Below, one piece after another: positions 15,621 through 21,976 of a stretch of 24,457 nucleotides of DNA. The notes beneath the pieces were generated by a model, which worked only from the letters and a program-made list of their open reading frames with translations, was not told where the DNA came from and did no database searches. Source of the stretch: BOG-938 sp048498155 (GTDB lineage: Bacteria > Pseudomonadota > Alphaproteobacteria > Caulobacterales > Caulobacteraceae); assembly GCA_048498155.1 (NCBI GenBank), contig JBEHYN010000044.1, positions 1 to 24,457 on the forward strand, given 5' to 3'. The position numbers were made by a program, and so were the translations under genes. Within the stretch, counting starts at the first letter, position 1; every line of letters starts with the position of its first letter.

Positions 15621-15911
15621 TTACAACTCCTTGGCCAGTTGCTTGGCCCGTTCGATGTCGCGGGCCTGAGTGGACTTGTCGCCCCCGCAGAGAAGAACAA
15701 TTACGATTTCCACGCGCCGGACGAAGTAGAGCCGATACCCCGGCCCGTAGTGGATGCGCGCTTCGCTCACACCCTCGCCGACCGGCTGCACGTCGCCGAA
15801 ATTGCCGAGTTCCATGCGATCGATGCGGACAGCGATACGCTGAGCGCCCGCGCGATCCCGAAGGCCGCGAAACCAACTCAAGAAGATGTCTGTTCGTCGT
15901 ACTTCGAACAT
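15621..15911 (-). CDS. RelE/HigB-like toxin of an addiction module (96 aa)
   Basis: This is a predicted ribosome-dependent mRNA interferase of the Gp49/HigB-like 'addiction module killer' family. The 96 residues contain the family's marks: RRTDIFLSWFRGLRDR, IDRMELGNFGDVQPVGEGV, ARIHYGPGYRLYFVRR and VLLCGGDKSTQARDIERAK. Toxin comes first in the operon (HigB-HigA order), followed by the antitoxin. ATG at 15911 lies only 7 bases after a -10-like element, so the message may be leaderless. The catalytic residues of RelE-type toxins vary, so activity cannot be judged. The frame is intact. Confidence 0.9.
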   Translation of the reverse strand: MFEVRRTDIFLSWFRGLRDRAGAQRIAVRIDRMELGNFGDVQPVGEGVSEARIHYGPGYRLYFVRRVEIVIVLLCGGDKSTQARDIERAKQLAKEL

Positions 15912-15917
15912 AGCGAG

Positions 15918-15957
15918 ATTTTGATCCGCCTGGCGCTAATTGACAAGTAAAATTGTC
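15918..15957 (-). promoter_or_regulatory. Toxin-antitoxin promoter with overlapping palindromic operator
   Basis: On the minus strand TTGTCA (15946-15941), a 17-base spacer and CAAAAT (15923-15918) form a plausible promoter. An inverted repeat GACAA-N6-TTGTC (15942-15957) covers the -35 element, as expected for autoregulation by the HigA-like antitoxin. Transcription would begin at or next to the toxin ATG. Confidence 0.6.
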
Positions 15958-16063
15958 GGCAGGGGATGGGGACGGCGGGAGGTGACAACGCGAGCTTATC
16001 TTGCCGCGATACTCGCCGAAGTTGTATACCAGGAACAACAATTGGCAGACTATTGGGGATGTG

Positions 16064-16663
16064 ATGCTGGCGGAAAAACGGTTGTGTCCCTCCTCCAAGC
16101 TGGACAGCCAGTTCGCCCGTGAGGCCCTGGACGCCCTGACCGAAGCGGAGGCCTCACGCGTGCTACGTGAGCAGGAGCTGAACAAGGCCGCGGACAAGGC
16201 CTCACAGACGGTGCTGAGCGCGCCGGAAGACGGCATCATCGCTCAGTTGCAGGTTCACACCCTGGGCGGGGTGGTCAAACCGGCCGACACCTTAATGATC
16301 GTGGCGCCCAAGGACGGCGCCCTGGTGGTGGAGGCGCGCGTGCTGAACCGCGACGTGGGCTTCATTCATCCGGGCCAAAAGGCCGAGGTGAAACTGGAGG
16401 CCTTCCCCTTCACCCGCTACGGCGTGGTGGAGGGCGAGGTGGAGCAGGTCGGCCGCGACGCGGTGGAGGACAAGGTCGAGGGCCTGGTCTTCCCCGCCAT
16501 CATCAAACTGCCGCATCCCTGGCTGATGGTGGGCGACCGGCGGGCGTACTTAGCGCCGGGTCTGGCGGCCACGGCGGAGATCAAGACTGGCGAGCGCCGG
16601 ATTATCGAATACCTGCTCTCGCCGTTGAGCCGGCGGATGCAAGAGGCGGGGCGGGAGAGATGA
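16064..16663 (+). pseudogene. C-terminal remnant of a type I secretion HlyD-family adaptor
   Basis: The last about 180 residues match the periplasmic adaptor (membrane fusion protein) of type I secretion systems: a coiled-coil end (about EAEASRVLREQELNKAADK), VLSAPEDGIIAQLQVHTLGG, the barrel segment LVVEARVLNRDVGFIHPGQK, AEVKLEAFPFTRYGVVEGEV, and the end EIKTGERRIIEYLLSPLSRR. Full-length HlyD proteins have about 400-450 residues with an N-terminal membrane anchor; this frame has 200 from the ATG at 16064 (352 if every missing part is ignored), and neither the anchor nor the first half of the coiled coil is present. No ABC transporter or substrate gene is adjacent. It is best read as a decayed fragment; expression from the GGGGAT site upstream is possible but an adaptor function is not expected. 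Confidence 0.8.
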
Positions 16664-16682
16664 GAGAGGTACAGGTGTTCAA

Positions 16683-16992
16683 ATGACTTTTGCCAGGGCC
16701 GGGTATGACTCGTACGATCCAACGACTAATACGAGACTTAAATTCATAAATGCCGACAAAGATGGATTTCACTACTTCAGCCTCACTAGCCCAAACGGAA
16801 ACCTTGGGTTTATTTCGGATGGAATACCGTCAAATGGAAAATATATTTGGCAAGTTTTTAGTATTAGCGAAGACAATTTTTTTTAAAGGAACCAAAAGTG
16901 CTTCTGAAATAAGGCATTTAATATCTGCCGCTCTCCACGGATATGGCACAAAGAGCGATCCACAATATCCGATTGAAGTTATTTTTCGTTAG
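16683..16992 (+). pseudogene. AT-rich orphan gene split by a frameshift at a T8 run
   Basis: From ATG 16683 one frame reads 67 codons and stops at 16884-16886, directly at a run of eight T (16877-16884). A second frame, one base over, continues from the T run through 35 codons to a stop at 16990-16992. Removing one T joins them into one 102-residue protein with even composition: FINADKDGFHYFSLTSPNG ... SEIRHLISAALHGYG. I do not recognise it. By hand count the stretch is about 40% GC, against much higher values on both sides, so it came from elsewhere. It follows the hlyD remnant. It may be a dead gene, a sequencing error, a phase-variable gene or one read by slippage. Confidence 0.55.
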
Positions 16993-17073
16993 AGCGCGAA
17001 AGCAAACATCACCGTAATTGCGGGCGCCCGTTCGCCCCGCGACGGCTAGCATCATCCCGGCTATCGTCTGCCG

Positions 17074-17559
17074 ATGAGCTCGCCCACAACCAACCGCCAG
17101 ACTTCGGCTCAGAGCCCCGAGAGCGGCGGCGGCGGCGGCCTCGCCGCCGATGGGCTGATGGTGTTCGATGGCCTTTGCAATTTCTGCTCGGCTACTGTGC
17201 GGCTGGTGACGTTGATGGACCCGAACGGCTTGATCCGTTTCAGCGCCGTCCAGTCGCCTTATGGACAACGCCTCTGCCGCCAAGCTGGTGTTGATCCAGC
17301 AGATCCGACGACCTTCCTGTTCCTTGATCACGGTCGCCCGTTGGAGGCGACCGACGCTATGGCGGCGCTTGTCGCTCGGCTCAAGGCGCCTTGGCGCTGG
17401 TTCAGGTTCGTGACCGCCGTTCCGAGGCCTTTACGCGACGGTCTCTACCGGATGGTCGCTACGAACCGTTACCGCCTGTTCGGCAAGCGCGCCGCCTGCA
17501 TGGTCCCAAGTCCCGAACTGCGCGCGCGGTTCATCGACGACCCGCCGTCGCCGACGTGA
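17074..17559 (+). CDS. DCC-family thiol-disulfide oxidoreductase (DUF393)
   Basis: This 161-residue protein belongs to the DCC family, small thioredoxin-like proteins with a conserved Asp-Gly-x-Cys-x-x-Cys motif. The motif here is FDGLCNFCSATVRLV, at about residues 31-45. The middle has the usual RFSAVQSPYGQRL and TTFLFLDHGRPLEAT. The end has VPRPLRDGLYRMVATNRYRLFG, also typical. The first 28 residues are low complexity (SGGGGGLAAD), so an internal ATG at 17158 is a possible true start. Its stop overlaps the next gene's GTG by 4 bp. The function of the family is not settled; a disulfide or redox role is inferred from the motif. Electron or substrate partner is unknown. Confidence 0.88.
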   Translation: MSSPTTNRQTSAQSPESGGGGGLAADGLMVFDGLCNFCSATVRLVTLMDPNGLIRFSAVQSPYGQRLCRQAGVDPADPTTFLFLDHGRPLEATDAMAALVARLKAPWRWFRFVTAVPRPLRDGLYRMVATNRYRLFGKRAACMVPSPELRARFIDDPPSPT

Positions 17560-19208
17560 CCAGGCGCGTCCTCCTCATCGGCGCGACCGGCGTGTTCGGA
17601 TCACGGCTAGCCGCCATGCTCAGCGCCATGCCGGGCCTCGAGCTGATCCTGGCCGCGCGCGGTCAGGGGCCTTTGAACGCGCTAAAGCAGGGGCTCGAGG
17701 CGCGGGGCGCAGTCGCGACTCTGACGGTTCACGTATTCGACCGCCGGCGTGTCCAAGACCTCGTTGACCTTCAGCTATGGCTGATCATCGACGCGGCCGG
17801 CCCGTTCCAAGACAGCGACTATGACCTGGCCCGAGCCGCCGTAAATTCGGGAGCCCACTATATCGATTTGGCCGACGCTCGCGGCTTCGTCGCCGGCTTT
17901 GCGGATGCGCTGCATGAAAATGCGTCCCATGCCGGCGTTCTGGCGGTTACGGGAGCCAGTTCGACACCGGCCTTGTCCCATGCTGCGCTCAGTGAGCTGA
18001 CGAAAGACTGGCGCCGCCTGGACAGGGTGGCGGCGATAATCTCGCCAGGCGGTCAATCACCCCGGGGAATGTCGGTCATTGAGGCGACCCTAAGCTATGT
18101 CGGACGGCCCATTCGCGTGTTTCGAGGCGGCCGCTGGGATCAGGCGCCTAGCTGGTCGGGCTTGCGCCGTCGCTACATGCCCGGCCTCGGCGCGCGTTGG
18201 GCGTCAATCTGCGAAACTCCGGACTTGGATCTTCTGCCGCAGCGTTTCGGCATTGCCCAAGAGGCCTTGTTCATGGCGGGGCTCGATCCGCCGGCGATGC
18301 ACTTGGGCCTGGCCTTGCTCAGCTATCTGGTTCGTTGGCGAATGATGGCGTCACTGAGGCCGCTCGCGCGGATCCTGCGCATGGGCGCCGGCCTGCTGGC
18401 GCCCTTCAGCTCTGATCGCGGCGGCATGATTGTCGAGGCCGAGGGAATTGATCCCGAGGGGACTCCGGCGCGCGCCCGCTGGGCGCTATGGGCCCTTGCC
18501 AATTCAGGACCAAACACCCCGGCCGCTCCGGCGGCCGCCCTGGTGCGCCGGCTCTTAGAGGACCGCGAAGTGCGACGGGGGGCCTATGCCTGCGCCGGCC
18601 TCGTGTCCTTCAACGAGATCGTCGCTGAGCTCCAGGCCCTGCCGATCCAATGCCGGATAGATGAAGGTCAGCCGCAAAGCCCTGTGCTGTTTCGCCGACT
18701 GCTTGGCCGGCGGTTTGCGGCGCTACCGCAGGCGATCCGCGCCGTCCACGGCGCCGACGCGCCCGCAATGTTCGCAGGCCGGGCGGTCGCGAGATCGGGG
18801 CGAAGTCTGCCGGCGCGGCTGATGCGAAGCGTCCTGGGGTTGCCCAAGTCCGGCGCCTGCTCTGTTGAGGTGAGCTTGGTTCCAGATGCTCTGGGGGAGA
18901 CGTGGACACGGCGGTTTGGAGCCTCACAGTTTTCGTCACGCCTGGTCAGCACGCCGCACCTCGGTGTGTTCGAGGAACAATTTGGGCCATTGCGTTTCCG
19001 GTTCGAGCTTCGTCCGACGGATACCGGCGTGGTGTGGATGATGATCGGTTGGGGGGTGCTGGGCCTGCCTCTTCCCCGCGCGACTGGCCCGCGGGTCTCG
19101 GCCCGCGCCGATGAGGCGGATGGACGCTATCGGTTCAGGGTCGCGGTCTGTCACCCGTGGTTCGGACTGCTTTTCGCCTACAGGGGCGATCTGCGCCCAA
19201 TGGCCTGA
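17556..19208 (+). CDS. Saccharopine dehydrogenase-like / DUF4166 fusion protein
   Basis: This 550-residue protein has an N-terminal NAD(P)-binding Rossmann domain, starting VTRRVLLIGATGVFGSRLAA, with further saccharopine-dehydrogenase-like sequence (VIDAAGPFQDSDYDLARAAV-type region; HYIDLADARGFV). The rest is a DUF4166 domain at about residues 385-545, with WTRRFGASQFSSRL, LGVFEEQFGPLRFRFEL and a C-terminal HPWFGLLFAYRG. I use the GTG at 17556, which overlaps the DCC gene's stop (GTGA); the longer frame upstream overlaps the DCC gene by over 160 bases and is rejected. The arrangement shows two coupled genes that probably work in one pathway. The reaction is unknown. It converges on mpaB 66 bases away. 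Confidence 0.85.
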   Translation: MTRRVLLIGATGVFGSRLAAMLSAMPGLELILAARGQGPLNALKQGLEARGAVATLTVHVFDRRRVQDLVDLQLWLIIDAAGPFQDSDYDLARAAVNSGAHYIDLADARGFVAGFADALHENASHAGVLAVTGASSTPALSHAALSELTKDWRRLDRVAAIISPGGQSPRGMSVIEATLSYVGRPIRVFRGGRWDQAPSWSGLRRRYMPGLGARWASICETPDLDLLPQRFGIAQEALFMAGLDPPAMHLGLALLSYLVRWRMMASLRPLARILRMGAGLLAPFSSDRGGMIVEAEGIDPEGTPARARWALWALANSGPNTPAAPAAALVRRLLEDREVRRGAYACAGLVSFNEIVAELQALPIQCRIDEGQPQSPVLFRRLLGRRFAALPQAIRAVHGADAPAMFAGRAVARSGRSLPARLMRSVLGLPKSGACSVEVSLVPDALGETWTRRFGASQFSSRLVSTPHLGVFEEQFGPLRFRFELRPTDTGVVWMMIGWGVLGLPLPRATGPRVSARADEADGRYRFRVAVCHPWFGLLFAYRGDLRPMA

Positions 19209-19274
19209 GGTTCGCTGGACAACAGGTTGAACAGCGCGTTTGCGCGCCGAGGCCAGAGTCTCTTCACGGCTCAC

Positions 19275-20216
19275 TCACCCCTCACCGTTCGCCGCCCCTG
19301 CGCCGCCCGCCGCCATCTGCGCCAGTTGCTCGGCGCGCCGCCTCGCGCGGGCTTCGGCGCTATTGACCAGGGCCCAGCGCAGCGTGCGGGCGAGGCCCGA
19401 AATACCTAGGCGCGCGGTCGCGCGGCGGGCTGGGGATAGGCGAAAGCCGTGCATCTCAGCCGCCCAGTCGGGCAGCAGGTCCTTGGCCGCGTCGAAGGCC
19501 ATCCCCAGGGCCGGGGCGGCGGCGAGGCTGGGCGCCGGCTGGCGCAGGAGGGCTTGGGTTACTTCGCGCGTGCGGTCGTCGTAGCGCAGTTGGGGGCGCA
19601 TGGCGCGCAGGTAGGCCGCCACGTCGCTGCGGCTCTGGGGCGGGGAGGGCGCCCCCATGCGCCGGGCGATCTCGGCGGTTTCACGCAAATAGCGGTCCTG
19701 CTCTTCGGGGGGATAGGCCGGATCCACGTACCGGAGATAGGCGGCGAGGAAGGAACTGACCTCCGCCACATGCACCCAGGTGAGCAGGTCGGGGTCCTCA
19801 GCTGCGTAGGGCGACCCGTCCGGCAAGGTCCCGGCGACGCGCGCATGGATGTCGCGGACATGGTCGATCAAACCTTGGGCCTCGGCCCGGTCGCCGTAGG
19901 TGGTGCCGGCGATGAAACTGGCCGTGCGCTTGAGCCGGCCCGACATGTCCTGGCGAAAGTTGGAGTGGTCCCACACACCGGCCAGCGGGCCGGGATGTAA
20001 CATCTGCAGGAGCAGCGCCGTGATTCCACCCACCATCATGCTGGTAAAATCGCCATGCACCTTCCAGCAGGCGCTGTCCGGGCCGAACAGGCCGACATCC
20101 TGCCGGTTTTGCTCAACCGAATCGTCGCCCGTGCCGCCGACGAGCAGGCGGACCTGAGAGACAAGAGCCCGACGGACCGTCGGCAAACCGATGAAGGACT
20201 TAGCTTGGGGCGCCAT
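19275..20216 (-). CDS. MpaB/DUF2236-family oxygenase
   Basis: This 313-residue protein belongs to the oxygenase MpaB family (DUF2236), which includes heme-containing latex-clearing protein and the fungal MpaB. The core is clear: LLLQMLHPGPLAGVWDHSNF (about 68-87), then RQDMSGRLKRTASFIAGTTYG, and TWVHVAEVSSFLAAY (about 146-160). The histidines at 74, 84 and 149 are candidates for heme binding or catalysis. No signal peptide is evident, so it is probably cytoplasmic. It follows sorB on the same strand with a 42-base gap. The substrate is unknown: the family oxidises alkenes, isoprenoids and lipids. No strong ribosome site precedes the ATG at 20216. The link with sulfite oxidation is unexplained. 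Confidence 0.85.
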   Translation of the reverse strand: MAPQAKSFIGLPTVRRALVSQVRLLVGGTGDDSVEQNRQDVGLFGPDSACWKVHGDFTSMMVGGITALLLQMLHPGPLAGVWDHSNFRQDMSGRLKRTASFIAGTTYGDRAEAQGLIDHVRDIHARVAGTLPDGSPYAAEDPDLLTWVHVAEVSSFLAAYLRYVDPAYPPEEQDRYLRETAEIARRMGAPSPPQSRSDVAAYLRAMRPQLRYDDRTREVTQALLRQPAPSLAAAPALGMAFDAAKDLLPDWAAEMHGFRLSPARRATARLGISGLARTLRWALVNSAEARARRRAEQLAQMAAGGAGAANGEG

Positions 20217-20258
20217 GGGCTTACAGATAGCATCCGCGACGCCGTTCGGAAGCGCCGC

Positions 20259-20597
20259 TCAGCGCGCCTGTCGCTGAATGAGGTAGCGGATGATCGGCTT
20301 GACGTCGGCTTCCAAGATCGGCGCTTTGTAGATGTCGCGCATCTTGGTGATCTCAGCCCCCCACGTTGTCTCGCTCTGTGGAGGCTGTGTCGTGATCATT
20401 TCGGTGGAATGGCACGCTAGGCAATTGGCGTTTACCGGATCAGCGCCGCGACCCGAAAACAACGTCATGCCCTGAGGCAGGTCCACATGGATGGCCCGGT
20501 CGGATGGGCGTGGCTTGGCTTTCGCCGCCGCACCCGCCGCGTCGTACGCGCCGGCCCACAGGGCTGTGGCGATCAGGGCTTTGAGGAAAAGTCGCAT
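20259..20597 (-). CDS. sorB: Cytochrome c subunit of sulfite dehydrogenase (SorB-like)
   Basis: This 112-residue protein starts with a signal peptide (MRLFLKALIATALWAGAYDA) and has one heme c site, CLACH, at residues 59-63. A distal methionine (M86 in TKMRDIY) completes a His-Met ligated class I type cytochrome. It starts 9 bases after the sorA stop, with GAGGGGG as ribosome site. In SorAB enzymes of other bacteria the partner cytochrome takes electrons from the molybdenum subunit and passes them to the respiratory chain. The call rests on position next to sorA and the heme site; in sequence it is a generic small cytochrome c, so its partner could differ. It acts in the periplasm. Confidence 0.82.
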   Translation of the reverse strand: MRLFLKALIATALWAGAYDAAGAAAKAKPRPSDRAIHVDLPQGMTLFSGRGADPVNANCLACHSTEMITTQPPQSETTWGAEITKMRDIYKAPILEADVKPIIRYLIQRQAR

Positions 20598-20606
20598 TCA
20601 GCCCCC

Positions 20607-21815
20607 TCAAACCACATTGATCGCCAGGTTCTCGACGACGTTGCGCATATAGCCGCTGGCGTTCCAGTTGGCCGCCTGGGGCTGAGTCTCGCCGGCAAGG
20701 CTCGTGCACCGGACAAGCAGGTTGGCCGGGCCCTTGGGCAATGCCAGGGACGTCGTCCAGCGCCGAAAGCTATAGCGGCCCAAATCCTCTCCCAGCTGCG
20801 CCGCCTGCCAGCTGCGGCCTTGATCTTGCGACAGCTCCACCCGAGCAACCCCCGATGTTCCACCGAAAGCAATGCCTCGAACTTCGCGTGGCCTGTCGGC
20901 GCTCACCGTGTCGCCGCTCTTCAGATTGGTGAAAAATGATCGCGGCCCCATGCCCTTGATCGGCATCATTTCAACGCCCGTCTGGCCAGGACGAATCGAG
21001 GCGCCCGGCGTGTTCGGGATCAAATAGGCCTTCTGCATCCAATAGTTATCGTCCGGTTTGGCCAGCACCTCGATGTCGCTCAACATCTTGACCCAATAGG
21101 TGGAGAACCAGCCTGGGACCACGAGCCGCAGGGGGAAGCCGTTGAGGTAGGGCAGGGCCTCGCCGTTCATGGCGTAGGCGATCATGACCTCGCCATCGAG
21201 CGCGTGATCAACCGCCAGGGACTTGCGGAAATCAGGCCCGTCGGGCGTTGCCGGCCCGTCCAGACCATTGAACCTCACCTCGACCGCCCCAGCCTTGACG
21301 CCCGCCGCGTCCAGAACGCGCCGCAGGGGCACGCCGGTCCAGCGCGCGTTTCCCATGGCCCCGTTGCCCCATTGTGCGCCCGGAACGCGCGGCTGGAAAA
21401 ACCCGCGCGAGTTGCCTGAGCATTGGTTGACCGCGACAAGGTCGACCCCGCCCAGGGCCCTCAGCGCCTTCAGTGACAAGTCGAGGGGCCGATTAACCTG
21501 GCCATGGATGCGCAATCGGAACGCGGCCGGGTTGATGTCTGAGGGAATGTTCGACCAGTGCCAACGAACATAGAACTGCTCGTTAGGCGTCAACACATGT
21601 TGGTCGAACACGGCCATGGGCGTTTCCAACAGCGGCGGCCGTGTTCGTTGCAGGAGCATCGAACTTTTGCCTGGGAATCCCCTGGTGAACGTTCGCCGGC
21701 CGTCATGCTCGGCAAAGCCCAAGTCCACCCCCGCAGCCGCACTTACGAGGGGCATGGCGGCCAATGACGCAGCGCCTCCCCAAAGAAGCATGCGTCGGCG
21801 GTTGGGGCTGTGCAT
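20607..21815 (-). CDS. sorA: Sulfite dehydrogenase / sulfite-oxidase-family molybdoenzyme subunit (SorA-like)
   Basis: This 402-residue molybdopterin enzyme oxidises sulfite to sulfate. It carries a Tat-type export signal (NRRRMLLWGGAASLAA), so it folds with its cofactor before export to the periplasm. The molybdenum-ligating Cys is C132 in VNQCSGNSRGFF. R84 and H86 (RWHW) and Y240 (WFSTYW) sit where active-site Arg, His and Tyr occur in sulfite oxidases. The C-terminal Mo-co dimerisation domain follows (about 275-395; GIAFGGTSGVARVELSQDQG). ATG at 21815 follows GGAG. sorB follows at once, then mpaB. The gene is divergent from the photolyase gene, with 161 bases between. Sulfite oxidase family membership is firm; sulfite as the physiological substrate is likely but not certain. 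Confidence 0.9.
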   Translation of the reverse strand: MHSPNRRRMLLWGGAASLAAMPLVSAAAGVDLGFAEHDGRRTFTRGFPGKSSMLLQRTRPPLLETPMAVFDQHVLTPNEQFYVRWHWSNIPSDINPAAFRLRIHGQVNRPLDLSLKALRALGGVDLVAVNQCSGNSRGFFQPRVPGAQWGNGAMGNARWTGVPLRRVLDAAGVKAGAVEVRFNGLDGPATPDGPDFRKSLAVDHALDGEVMIAYAMNGEALPYLNGFPLRLVVPGWFSTYWVKMLSDIEVLAKPDDNYWMQKAYLIPNTPGASIRPGQTGVEMMPIKGMGPRSFFTNLKSGDTVSADRPREVRGIAFGGTSGVARVELSQDQGRSWQAAQLGEDLGRYSFRRWTTSLALPKGPANLLVRCTSLAGETQPQAANWNASGYMRNVVENLAINVV

Positions 21816-21915
21816 TTCGCTCCGGCTCGATAGTGTCCTGCAATCTTGGAGCAGATTCAGCGGGCCGACAACGCATTAATCCACACTAAACCGGTCGGAG
21901 TAGTAATTTTATAGG

Positions 21916-21936
21916 CCATGGCGCCAGGGCGCATGG
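21916..21936. repeat. Inverted repeat in the sorA/photolyase divergent region
   Basis: CCATGGCGCC (21916-21925) and GGCGCATGG (21928-21936) pair with one bulged C and a 2-base gap. It lies in the photolyase leader, just after an AT-rich tract (TTTTATA at 21907-21913). It is a candidate operator or leader hairpin; no regulator is encoded nearby. Confidence 0.4.
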
Positions 21937-21976
21937 ACGCTGATCCAAACCGCTGATTCTAACGTATTGCGGCGCG

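Noticed and set aside
15334..16239. A 301-codon minus-strand frame ending with the antitoxin
   Set aside because: Only the last 94 codons are antitoxin-like; the rest reads through the toxin gene and promoter in another frame.
17020..17040. GC-rich hairpin before the DCC gene
   Set aside because: It has a bulge and no T-tract on either side, so it cannot be called a terminator, and GC-rich DNA gives many such stems.
17391..19208. A 605-residue version of the DUF4166 protein
   Set aside because: The first 55 codons overlap the DCC gene in a different frame and have no family sequence; the GTG at 17556 is a normal coupled start.
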